From contig CAJCIP010000017.1 of the NCBI GenBank assembly GCA_903970445.1, positions 28,951 to 92,950 on the forward strand: a stretch of 64,000 bases of DNA. Reading direction: 5' to 3'. A program made the position numbers and the translations under genes. Within the stretch, counting starts at the first letter, position 1; each line of letters opens with the position of its first letter. This stretch comes from Verrucomicrobia bacterium Tous-C9LFEB. Lineage in GTDB: Bacteria; Acidobacteriota; Terriglobia; Terriglobales; Acidobacteriaceae. Positions 37,440 through 45,386 of this stretch are shown in pieces. Under the pieces are notes generated by a model that did not search any database, was not told the DNA's origin, and saw only the letters and a program-made list of their open reading frames with translations.

Positions 37440-39077
37440 ATGATGATGCCAACGCAGCTCTTGCGCACGAACGCAACCCAGCGCACCTTCGCTTTCTTGA
37501 TCGTTGCGACGATGGCCGCCGTGCCGTCCTTCGCAGCGAATCGTGCCCCACGCCTCCACGCGGCTTCGCATCCGGTCGGTCACGTCGTGGCAACTCGAGC
37601 TGAGGCTGCGCGTGAACACGAACATCGCGCGGCGCACGTTCAGGTTGTTGAAGCTCGCCCGAGCAAACACGGGAAGAATTCGAGCGGGGGCAAGGTTCCT
37701 CTGGCTGCCGCCAAGTCACATACGAAAGACTCGCGCCGCAGGCATCGCGAACCCGAGATCGTAGACGAACCTGTCGTGATGCATCGAGCCAGCGCGCACG
37801 GCCATGTGCTGACCAGGCGCGAGCGCCAAGAGGAAATGGCGGAAGCCAGTTACGAGGCAGCGCGTTACGACGCCGCGCGTCGCGCGCACCTAGTGAGTCA
37901 CGCCCATAAGACGTTCGAGGCGCCTGTACGAGAGGTGGCAACTCGCGAACCAGAGTCTTCGGCGTCGCGCTACGCCTCGCGCGAATATGCGGCGAGCTAT
38001 GACAACATTTCGCGCGCCGTCGATCAGGCGACACGGCCGAACGCCTATGCCAGGCGCGAAGGCGACACGCAGATAGGCACGGCATTGCGATCCGACACGA
38101 CGCCAGAAAATCACCCTTCCGCACCCACAGCCGATCCGATTGCCGATGAAGCACGCCGTTCGTCCGTCGTCGTGCGCCGTGCGTTGTCTCCTGCACAGAT
38201 CGCCGCCATCGATGCTCCGCCGAATCCCGTGCAGCACTATCAGCCACGCGTCGCCACTGGTTTTGGCGCCGAAGTTGCGCCGCTTCCGTCGTCTGCACAT
38301 CAGCGCAACGCTCCTGGCGACGCTGCACTTGCAAACGAAGCACAAGACCTGGGCGAGGACCTTGCTGCTGATGGTGTTCCGTCCGCGCGTACGCTGGCGA
38401 ACGATGCCATGCAGCCGCTCGTTACGCCGATGTACACGCGCGACGGCAGTCTGATGATGCCTGCTCCACTGAAGGGCTCGCACGAAATACTTGTGCATCA
38501 GAACCTGATGGCCGATCAAGACGGCCTGGAACGCATCCGCGATGACATCCAGTTGAACCGTCTCCGTGCGCAACGCGAACTGGTTAGCTTTCCTGAGTCG
38601 CCAAGTCTGCGCGTGAATGATGGTCTGCCTGAGAACCGCCGTTATGCGCGTCCGTGGACAGTACAGTTCGCCGCCGATGCAGCGCGAGCGTTTTATCAGC
38701 ACTTCGGTGAGCCGTTACAGGTCAACTCTGCCGTGCGCACAGTGTCATACCAGGCGCGTTTGCAGCGCGTCAATGGCAATGCCGCTGCCACCAGCGGTGA
38801 AGCCGCGTCGCCTCACCTTACCGGGCAGGCCATCGATCTTGCGAAGCGCGGCATGACTGCGGATCAGATTGCGTGGATGCGGACATACCTCGTGCCATTC
38901 ATCGACGCCGGCAAGGTCGATGTCGAAGAAGAGTTCCAACAGGCCTGCTTCCACATCAGTGTGTACCGCTCGTACCTGCCTGCCGTTCGCCGGCAGACAT
39001 TTCAGGTGGCGCAGATACGTTCTCTTCCGCCAACACCGGCAACAACCCTGCGCGAGAGCCCCGACGCAAACCAGTAG
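37440..39077 (+). CDS. DUF5715-like secreted protein with M15-type motif
   Basis: 545 residues. A signal peptide (about 1-33) is followed by some 300 residues rich in Ala, Arg, His and Ser without clear structure. The C-terminal 180 residues contain SPHLTGQAIDLAKRG and CFHISVY, the SxHxxGxAxD and second-His patterns of zinc D,D-carboxypeptidases (M15/VanY fold). The zinc ligands would be His and Asp of the first motif and His of the second. Probably a peptidoglycan peptidase or a derived binding protein. The first Met triplet is at 37440. Confidence 0.8.
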   Translation: MMMPTQLLRTNATQRTFAFLIVATMAAVPSFAANRAPRLHAASHPVGHVVATRAEAAREHEHRAAHVQVVEARPSKHGKNSSGGKVPLAAAKSHTKDSRRRHREPEIVDEPVVMHRASAHGHVLTRRERQEEMAEASYEAARYDAARRAHLVSHAHKTFEAPVREVATREPESSASRYASREYAASYDNISRAVDQATRPNAYARREGDTQIGTALRSDTTPENHPSAPTADPIADEARRSSVVVRRALSPAQIAAIDAPPNPVQHYQPRVATGFGAEVAPLPSSAHQRNAPGDAALANEAQDLGEDLAADGVPSARTLANDAMQPLVTPMYTRDGSLMMPAPLKGSHEILVHQNLMADQDGLERIRDDIQLNRLRAQRELVSFPESPSLRVNDGLPENRRYARPWTVQFAADAARAFYQHFGEPLQVNSAVRTVSYQARLQRVNGNAAATSGEAASPHLTGQAIDLAKRGMTADQIAWMRTYLVPFIDAGKVDVEEEFQQACFHISVYRSYLPAVRRQTFQVAQIRSLPPTPATTLRESPDANQ

Positions 39078-39141
39078 ATGCCTATGGCAAAGGCGGCTTC
39101 GATTTGCAATCGCCTTTCCTCTTGCCTAGCTGGATTCGCGG

Positions 39142-39504
39142 TCATTTCTTTGTATTCGGATTCGGTGGCACCTTGGCGCCTTCGCGACGCTTCTCTGCAA
39201 GAGCAATCGCAATCGCCTGCTTCGGGTTCGTTACCTTCTTGCCGCTGCGGCCGCTCTTCAGCTTGCCCTGATGCATCTCGTGCATCTCCCGCTCGACGCG
39301 CTTCCCAACAGACGGGTCGTATTTCCGCCCTGAGGCTGATTTCTTCGCCGGGCTCTTCTTAGCGGCTGCCTTCTTTGCTGAAGACTTCTTCGTTGCCTTC
39401 TTTGCGGTTGCTTTCCTGCCCGCGGGCGTTTTACTCGCTGCCTTCTTTGCCGAAGAACTTCCCGTTGCCGAAGACTTCTTCGTTGCCTTGTTTGCGGTTG
39501 CCAT
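39142..39504 (-). CDS. Lys/Ala-rich basic protein, DUF6496-like
   Basis: 120 residues; GGGAGGTT lies eight bases before the ATG at 39504, which fixes the start over longer frames. The first 70 residues are repeats of AKKA/KKS, like histone-H1-type tails. The C-terminal 50 residues, GKRVEREMHEMHQGKLKSG and KQAIAIALAEKRREG, match a small conserved domain often placed with DUF6496. It is likely nucleic-acid binding. The DNA repeats here simply encode the Lys runs. Confidence 0.85.
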   Translation of the reverse strand: MATANKATKKSSATGSSSAKKAASKTPAGRKATAKKATKKSSAKKAAAKKSPAKKSASGRKYDPSVGKRVEREMHEMHQGKLKSGRSGKKVTNPKQAIAIALAEKRREGAKVPPNPNTKK

Positions 39505-39574
39505 GTGGGTTGAACCTCCCACGTGCTTGGAGCGCATGTGCACCATCTTCGTTGCATCCCGCATGATGCAATCA

Positions 39575-41143
39575 TCAACGCCGCTGTCGGCGCGCTGCCA
39601 CGACACCGAACACAAGCGCTGCCGCTGCAAGCGCAACGAGCGTTTGCGTCGCTGCGTAGAACAGTGCACCGTGTGTACGTTGCAACTTGCCCGCTTGCCA
39701 CGCGGCGTACGTTGCATTCAGATCATCAGCAAGACCTGGAATTGTGATGTCGTTGAAGGTTGTTGTCGGAAGCGAACCGAATACCCGGTCCGGCTCCGGC
39801 TTTTCGCCGACGCGGTCTTTTGGAATTGCCGTGATGAGCGCATTCACTTCCGCATCGCGGGGATCATCGAACAGCGAGCTATCAGCCGTGTTTGGAAACA
39901 GCGTAGAGCGGCCCGTCATCCTGTGCTCGATCGCGGAGACGCCATCCTGACACACGCCAAGCGCGTAGTAGCCGCCGAACGAAAGCTCGGGCCGCGCCGC
40001 ATGCTGGTGCATGTACATCACGGTGAGCAGCCCGACGAGGCGCGTGACTTCAATTGCCTGCTCACCGGTGTAGGTATGCGCGTCGCGCTTCAGCACCCAC
40101 GCCTGGTCGAGCGTGTCCATGGTTCGCCATTCGCTCTTGCCGTCGATGCCGAAGTAGTAGCTGACATCCGCGTTCACGTGCGGCCCGCGGATGTGCCACT
40201 CGTACTCTGCGTGCGAAACCGGTACAAGCAACGGACGTGGACGCGAGAACCAGTTTCCCGTGTTTGGGACGGCAATTTGCGTGTCGAGCCAGAACGGCAT
40301 CATTACGTCCTCGCCTTTGTAATGCAGATGTCCGAAGTTGGCGAAGTAGCGCGAGTCGGTAACGTTGACCGTGTGACCTGAGGTGATCAGTGCGGCAATC
40401 AAGTCTTCCGGCGTGACGATAGCTCTTCCTTCAAGGCTTCTTTCCCATGTGCCCGGCTTGGCGCTCATTACGGCTGCACTGAACTTGGCAGAACCATCCA
40501 GCTTGTTCGCCGCAAGGCGGTTCAGCACATCCGCCAACCGCTGCGACTCCGGCTGCATGGGCGCGAGAGCATTTGGCCCGTCGCCCCGCACCACGCCACC
40601 GCCAAGTTGCGTTTGCGATGCAGCAAGATTGAACGCTGGAAAAGTCGAAGGCTCGCTTAGCGAGACCGTCGCTTCTTTGTTCAGCGCATAAGGACCTAGA
40701 TCAAGAAACTGTCGCGCCTGCTCTTCGCTCATCGATGCCGCAGGGGAGCCGGGATGCACCGCGGCCATGCCTTCCAGCTTCGGGTTCTTGCCAGCGAAGT
40801 GTCCCGCGACTCGGACCGTCGGGTTGACCTCACGCATGGTCCAGCCCGGAAAGCGGTCAAGTCCCTCCCAGTCTTCACCGAGGATCCGCTTCCGCAGCTC
40901 TTCGATAAGCGCGGGCGTCAGCAGCGCCGGTCCCTTTTTACCGCCGTGATCGAGCTGATGAATCAGTGCTTCCGTAAACCCAGGCTTTGCGGAAAGCTCG
41001 CGCATCATTTGCGACAGCAGAATGGTGTTCGGCGGCATGGGCATCACAGGCACAACGTACGTTTTACGGCAGCCGGAAGCCGCCAGCAAAGCGGCCAGTG
41101 CAACAATTCTGCGGGACAGGCGCATAGTTTCTAAGATGCGCAT
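39575..41143 (-). CDS. Large lipoprotein with C-terminal membrane helix, unknown
   Basis: 522 residues (ATG 41143; ATG 41125 also possible). The N-terminus has a lipobox ALLAASGC at about residue 25. Long conserved-looking stretches follow, such as NTGNWFSRPRPLLVPVSHAEYEWH and YFGIDGKSEWRTMD, and a hydrophobic helix near the C-terminus (TQTLVALAAAALVFGVV). No domain is recognised. Both a lipid anchor and a terminal helix are odd together, so one prediction may be wrong. It is followed by the Lys-rich protein 70 bp later. Confidence 0.78.
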   Translation of the reverse strand: MRILETMRLSRRIVALAALLAASGCRKTYVVPVMPMPPNTILLSQMMRELSAKPGFTEALIHQLDHGGKKGPALLTPALIEELRKRILGEDWEGLDRFPGWTMREVNPTVRVAGHFAGKNPKLEGMAAVHPGSPAASMSEEQARQFLDLGPYALNKEATVSLSEPSTFPAFNLAASQTQLGGGVVRGDGPNALAPMQPESQRLADVLNRLAANKLDGSAKFSAAVMSAKPGTWERSLEGRAIVTPEDLIAALITSGHTVNVTDSRYFANFGHLHYKGEDVMMPFWLDTQIAVPNTGNWFSRPRPLLVPVSHAEYEWHIRGPHVNADVSYYFGIDGKSEWRTMDTLDQAWVLKRDAHTYTGEQAIEVTRLVGLLTVMYMHQHAARPELSFGGYYALGVCQDGVSAIEHRMTGRSTLFPNTADSSLFDDPRDAEVNALITAIPKDRVGEKPEPDRVFGSLPTTTFNDITIPGLADDLNATYAAWQAGKLQRTHGALFYAATQTLVALAAAALVFGVVAARRQRR

Positions 41144-41148
41144 CTATG

Positions 41149-41613
41149 TCAGGTGCCCGAAGCCTTCACCACACCCCAAATGTGTATGAGCGCAAGAATG
41201 ACATTGCAGGCAACGGCGATCGGCAGATACACGAGCTTGAGCGGTGCATGAGAGTGAAGGCCCTCCTGCACAATCGCCCAAAGCACGAATGAGAACAGCA
41301 GCGCGATCTCAAGTGAAATCCAGGTAAGCGCATTTTGTGTTGCAGCTTCCTGCGCTACACGTTGAGGCGAGTTGCGTGGAGCAGGAAGATTGAAAAACTG
41401 AGGTTTCGAACGCACGAATCTGAGCAGCGCAACGTCAGCCGCCGTGATGAATACGATGACACAGGTCAGGGCTCGCGGAGCATAGCTGTGCGGTGTGCCT
41501 GCTGCGTCGAAGTGACTTGCGATTCGCGGCGGAAGCAGGTGAAAGAACGCTCCCAGATAGAGCGACTGCAGAACCGGCAACGCATAAGCAATCAGGTCGC
41601 GCGCGCTGGGCAT
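41149..41613 (-). CDS. DUF1648-type membrane protein
   Basis: 154 residues with four hydrophobic segments. LPPRIASHFDAAGTP after the first helix is the DUF1648 signature (LPxxIPxHFxxxGxP). Family members are seen in bacterial membrane proteins such as the SdpI immunity group, but no sdp toxin is nearby. It ends 6 bp before the lipoprotein gene and follows a small orphan (4-bp gap), so the three are probably one transcript. Confidence 0.82.
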   Translation of the reverse strand: MPSARDLIAYALPVLQSLYLGAFFHLLPPRIASHFDAAGTPHSYAPRALTCVIVFITAADVALLRFVRSKPQFFNLPAPRNSPQRVAQEAATQNALTWISLEIALLFSFVLWAIVQEGLHSHAPLKLVYLPIAVACNVILALIHIWGVVKASGT

Positions 41614-41617
41614 ACGT

Positions 41618-41974
41618 CTATTGCCGGATGAAGTTTTGCGATGTCAGCGAGTGGTGGCGTTCACTTGCTGTGTTTGTCACCACGAGATATCCGGCGAGCT
41701 TTGACGCGGCTCCATCAAATTCTGTGACGGTGAGCACGATGCCTTCCGCTGCCTGTACGTTCATGCGTTCGGTTCCAAACGACAGATCGGCGTCGAGCTT
41801 GGTGTGCGTGGCCGACTTGTTGTTGATTGCAAGCTGCCAACCCTTTGGCAGCGAAGACAACCCCTCAAAGCCACCGCCCATGACCTCGATTTCGAAGCCG
41901 ATCACTTCCTCGTTCGGGCGCAGTTTCAAGTTGCCGAGCCGAAACGAAACCGATTTCTTCTGTACGAGGGACAA
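41618..41974 (-). CDS. Small cytosolic protein, unknown
   Basis: 118 residues, no signal peptide or membrane helix. Alternating strands such as EEVIGFEIEVMGGGF and GYLVVTNTA suggest a beta-sandwich. No family is recognised. It stands at the head of the DUF1648-lipoprotein group, with 4 bp to the next start. Confidence 0.6.
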   Translation of the reverse strand: MSLVQKKSVSFRLGNLKLRPNEEVIGFEIEVMGGGFEGLSSLPKGWQLAINNKSATHTKLDADLSFGTERMNVQAAEGIVLTVTEFDGAASKLAGYLVVTNTASERHHSLTSQNFIRQ

Positions 41975-42057
41975 GCGGTACCCAATCTGCCCAAGTTCAG
42001 GGCTGAAATAACACTATAACGAGCAGACGTTGGCCGCCCCGCTTCTGGTGCAGCTTT

Positions 42058-43542
42058 TTAGACCGCCGCATCCAGCTTCTTCACTACCAGTTCATTCAGT
42101 AGTGCCGGGTTTGCCTGCCCTTTGCTGAGCTTCATCACCTGTCCAACAAAGAACGCGCTGACTGTTTTCTTGCCGCCACGGTACTGCTCCACCTGCTTCG
42201 GATTGGCAGCAATCACTTCGTCGATCATCATTTCGATCGTGTAGGAATCGGTGATTTGCTGCGGCTTGTCACGCGAGTACACGTGCGCGAAATCGTGCCC
42301 TTCGGCAAAACAGGTGTCTAGAAGCTGCTTCAACTGCTTGGAAGAAATCTCTCCAGCCTCGGTGAGGTCGGCCGCAAGCACGATGCCGTCCAGCGTCACC
42401 GGTGACTGCCCGAACTGAAGGCCGCCCACGCGCAAGCGCATGGTGATCTCACTCAGCAGAATTGAAGCCACACGCCGCGGTGACTTCGCGCGTTTTGCGG
42501 CAATCTCGAAGCGGTCAGCGAAGTCCCGGTCGGCAGCAAGCGTTGCTGCGTCCTGCGCGGAGATGGCGTAGGCCTCCACCAGGCGCGCGCGCTTGGCCTC
42601 CGGCAACTCCGGCATGTCGGCGAGAATCTGGCGCTGCCATTCCGTGCCTACGACCAACGGCGGCAGATCCGGCTCAGGGAAATAGCGATAGTCATGCGCC
42701 TGCTCTTTCGAGCGCATCGAGAAGGTACGGCCTTCGGCGTTGTTCCAAAGGCGCGACTCCTGCACTACGCGGCCACCATCTTCCAGCACGCCAATTTGGC
42801 GCTCGATTTCGTACTCCAATGCGGCACGGATATAGCGGAAGGAGTTCACATTTTTCACTTCCGCTTTCGTTCCATACTGCGTATCGGTCTTCAACATCAC
42901 GCTGACGTTGGCGTCGCAACGCAGCGAGCCTTCTTCCATGTTGCAGTCGCTGACGCCGGTGTAGAGCAGGATTTCCTTGAGACGCGTCAGGTATTCGAAC
43001 GCCTCGTCCGGCGTGCGAAGATCCGGCTCGCTCACGATCTCAACCAGCGGCGTTCCACAGCGGTTCAGGTCAATGTACGTGCGCGACGCCGAGTCCGCAA
43101 ACCCGTCGTGGAGGCTCTTGCCGGCGTCTTCTTCCATGTGCAGACGCGTTACGCCGATGCGTTTGGGCTGACCCTCAGCATCCGGAACCACAATCACGCC
43201 GTTCTCCGCAATCGGCTTGTCGAACTGCGAAATTTGATAGCCCTTCGGCGAATCCGGATAGAAATAGTTCTTGCGCGAAAAGACGCTGGCCTCGCGTATC
43301 TCGCAGCCAATAGCTTTCGCCGCCAACACCGCAAACTCCACTGCTTGCTTGTTCAGGACGGGCAAAGCCCCGGGCAAACCTAAGCAGGTGGGGCAAACGT
43401 GCGTGTTGGGCTCTCCGCCGTACTCGTTGATGCATCCGCAGAACGCCTTCGTTTTTGTCAGGAGCTGGACGTGTACTTCCAACCCAATCACGGGCTGATA
43501 TCTGGCGAGCACCTCAGGCGAAAGCGCGGCAACAGCAGGCAT
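42058..43542 (-). CDS. gatB: Asp-tRNA(Asn)/Glu-tRNA(Gln) amidotransferase subunit B
   Basis: 494 residues from MPAVAALSPE; longer frames upstream lack similarity. Features: YQPVIGLEVHVQLLTKTK at the N-terminus, the zinc-binding CGC and CPTCLGLPG cysteines, and the C-terminal YqeY-like tail (NPALLNELVVKKL). With GatA and GatC it converts Glu-tRNA(Gln) or Asp-tRNA(Asn) to the amide form. gatA and gatC are not in the window, so the complex is encoded at separate loci. Confidence 0.96.
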   Translation of the reverse strand: MPAVAALSPEVLARYQPVIGLEVHVQLLTKTKAFCGCINEYGGEPNTHVCPTCLGLPGALPVLNKQAVEFAVLAAKAIGCEIREASVFSRKNYFYPDSPKGYQISQFDKPIAENGVIVVPDAEGQPKRIGVTRLHMEEDAGKSLHDGFADSASRTYIDLNRCGTPLVEIVSEPDLRTPDEAFEYLTRLKEILLYTGVSDCNMEEGSLRCDANVSVMLKTDTQYGTKAEVKNVNSFRYIRAALEYEIERQIGVLEDGGRVVQESRLWNNAEGRTFSMRSKEQAHDYRYFPEPDLPPLVVGTEWQRQILADMPELPEAKRARLVEAYAISAQDAATLAADRDFADRFEIAAKRAKSPRRVASILLSEITMRLRVGGLQFGQSPVTLDGIVLAADLTEAGEISSKQLKQLLDTCFAEGHDFAHVYSRDKPQQITDSYTIEMMIDEVIAANPKQVEQYRGGKKTVSAFFVGQVMKLSKGQANPALLNELVVKKLDAAV

Positions 43543-43622
43543 AGAAGTTGATTTTACCAACGGCGAAGAGTGCTCCTCAGCGAACCCGCATCTCACCAGT
43601 ACCAACAGGTGCAAAGAACAGC

Positions 43623-44552
43623 ATGCCGGACGAAAGCAAAACCGCAATCGCAGTGGCTGAGGAGCCAGCGATTGATCTCCCATCGGAAATCGGATCGGCA
43701 AGTGAGCCCGAGCCTGAAACGCAAAGCGAGGCCACGCCTGAGCCTCAGGGCGCGCAGAGAAACCTCGAGCGGCCAAGCGCGGAAGAAATCTTCCAGCAGG
43801 TTGCGCGCAACGCTGAAGCCGAGCTGAAACGCACGAGCCTTTCTCTTGCAATCTCCGGCGTTACCGGCGGCATGTTCATGGGGCTCTCTGCTTTGGGGGT
43901 GGGCATCATCGCCGCGTTACTTGGGAATTCGCCACACACGTTCATCCTGTCACGCATGTTTTACCCACTCGGCTTTATCGTGGTCATCATTGGCCGTTCG
44001 CAGCTTTTCACCGAAAACACACTCTATCCCGTGGCGCTGGTTCTCGCTGAAAAGCGCCAGTTATGGAACACGCTCCGGCTTTGGTGCATCGTTCTGCCTT
44101 CGAACGTCTTCGGTGCACTGCTGTTCGCTTCGCTGATTGCACTCACGCCGGCGCTTCCGCACAACATCTTGCAGGCGATCGCCCAGTTGGGCCTCGATGC
44201 CGCACATACGCCGGCCTCCACCATCTTCTGGAGCGGTGTGATGGGCGGCTGGATCATCGCCACCACGGCGTGGCTGGTCTCGGGCTCGCACTCCATCACA
44301 GGCTCCGTGATGATCATCTGGGTGCTGACATTCGTCGTCGGACTGGGCAGCTTCGCTCACTGCATCGCAACATCGGGCGAAATTCTAGCGGCAGTTCTCA
44401 CGAAGCAGATTGTTTGGACTGCATACCCGCACTGGCTGCTCTTCGCGGTCGCGGGAAACATCTGCGGCGGCGTGCTGATGGTCACGCTGCTGGAGTACGG
44501 GCAGGCGATGGCTGGACTGTCGCTCAAGGAAGAAACAGAGACGGCTGAATGA
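43623..44552 (+). CDS. Formate/nitrite transporter (FNT) family channel
   Basis: 309 residues from MPDESKTAIA. The first 70 residues are acidic, Pro/Glu-rich and probably cytosolic. Six helices follow with FNT features: GGMFMGLSALGVGII, GRSQLFTENTLYP, VLPSNVFGALLFA and FVVGLGSFAHCIATSGEI. The protein resembles the YfdC-type branch more than FocA/NirC, so the substrate is uncertain. It is divergent from gatB with an 80-bp gap. Confidence 0.88.
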   Translation: MPDESKTAIAVAEEPAIDLPSEIGSASEPEPETQSEATPEPQGAQRNLERPSAEEIFQQVARNAEAELKRTSLSLAISGVTGGMFMGLSALGVGIIAALLGNSPHTFILSRMFYPLGFIVVIIGRSQLFTENTLYPVALVLAEKRQLWNTLRLWCIVLPSNVFGALLFASLIALTPALPHNILQAIAQLGLDAAHTPASTIFWSGVMGGWIIATTAWLVSGSHSITGSVMIIWVLTFVVGLGSFAHCIATSGEILAAVLTKQIVWTAYPHWLLFAVAGNICGGVLMVTLLEYGQAMAGLSLKEETETAE

Positions 44553-44571
44553 AGGGCTCCCAAGGTTCTCT

Positions 44572-45186
44572 TCAATCATTCGTTGTCCTCGACTCAAGGA
44601 ACATAACGGATTCGATCTGAGAATCCTTTGTAAGGAAGAGCCCTGGACCGACGATAGGCTCTTCGACTCCGTCGTCTCCAATCCATGAAGCTTGCTCCAG
44701 GAACAATGAGCGATCTTCTGCATCATCGGAGTAGTACCTGACCCAGCCCAATGCCTTCTTGCCGTCCCTCATAGATACTTGGACCCAACCGCTGGCACCC
44801 TGAAAAACGTCGTGCCAAACTGCTATTCGAGAGGTTCGCTCGGTGACTTGTACTTTCCGCAGCAAGGTCAAGATCCAGTCGCGGTTCAGATTGGCCGCAT
44901 ACAAGATTCCAAAAGCAACCGCCAGAAGAAAGAGCGCGATTAGGAAGCCGTAATGAACATGAACCTGGTATTCACCGTTTGTACCCGCAATCCAGGACAG
45001 CGGAAGTGAATAGCCAACGAGAGGCCAACTCATCAGGTATAAGAGAAAGCTGAAGAGCAAAGCTTCTACAACTTTGTCTAGTTCACTTTGTTCACGTCTC
45101 AGGCTGAGGAACTGAACGATGTAGGCGCACGTGAAACCCGGAAGAAGTAAGAGGAAGATCGCAAGAGCTTCAACTTTTCCAGGCAT
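44572..45186 (-). CDS. DUF6338 membrane protein
   Basis: 204 residues: two to three N-terminal membrane helices (about 5-25, 42-62, 80-100) followed by a cytosolic beta-rich domain with WHDVFQGASGWVQVSM and DGKKALGWVRYYSDD. This pattern matches DUF6338, whose function is unknown. It starts 5 bp after a 53-codon frame and the two are probably translated together. Confidence 0.8.
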   Translation of the reverse strand: MPGKVEALAIFLLLLPGFTCAYIVQFLSLRREQSELDKVVEALLFSFLLYLMSWPLVGYSLPLSWIAGTNGEYQVHVHYGFLIALFLLAVAFGILYAANLNRDWILTLLRKVQVTERTSRIAVWHDVFQGASGWVQVSMRDGKKALGWVRYYSDDAEDRSLFLEQASWIGDDGVEEPIVGPGLFLTKDSQIESVMFLESRTTND

Positions 45187-45191
45187 GACAC

Positions 45192-45353
45192 CTATTTTGC
45201 TTTCGGAATCACAACTGGCTTAGGGCGTACTGCGTTGGCCGGCACTGAACTTTTGAAGCCACCAACCTTCGTACTTGCCGCACGCTGCGCAGTGTTTGCA
45301 TCCATAGTAATTCGACCAAATCCAGGCTTATTCATGGTCCCTCGCATAATCAT
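45192..45353 (-). CDS. Possible 53-residue protein upstream of DUF6338
   Basis: A frame MIMRGTMNKPGF to PVVIPKAK; starts at Met1, Met3 or Met7 are possible. It is basic, Ala/Val/Pro-rich and ends 5 bp before the DUF6338 start. It is 33 bp from the mfd start on the opposite strand. Coding is supported by the tight spacing only. Confidence 0.45.
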   Translation of the reverse strand: MIMRGTMNKPGFGRITMDANTAQRAASTKVGGFKSSVPANAVRPKPVVIPKAK

Positions 45354-45386
45354 GGTACTACTCCAGATTGCTAAACTGGTATCTGC

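Noticed and set aside
37278..37670. N-terminal extension of the cytochrome frame
   Set aside because: It overlaps the divergent DUF5715 gene and lacks any family match; the ATG at 37277 has a ribosome site.
39340..39500. Short tandem-like DNA repeat
   Set aside because: It encodes the Lys/Ala repeats of the basic protein; no sign of a mobile element or CRISPR spacing.
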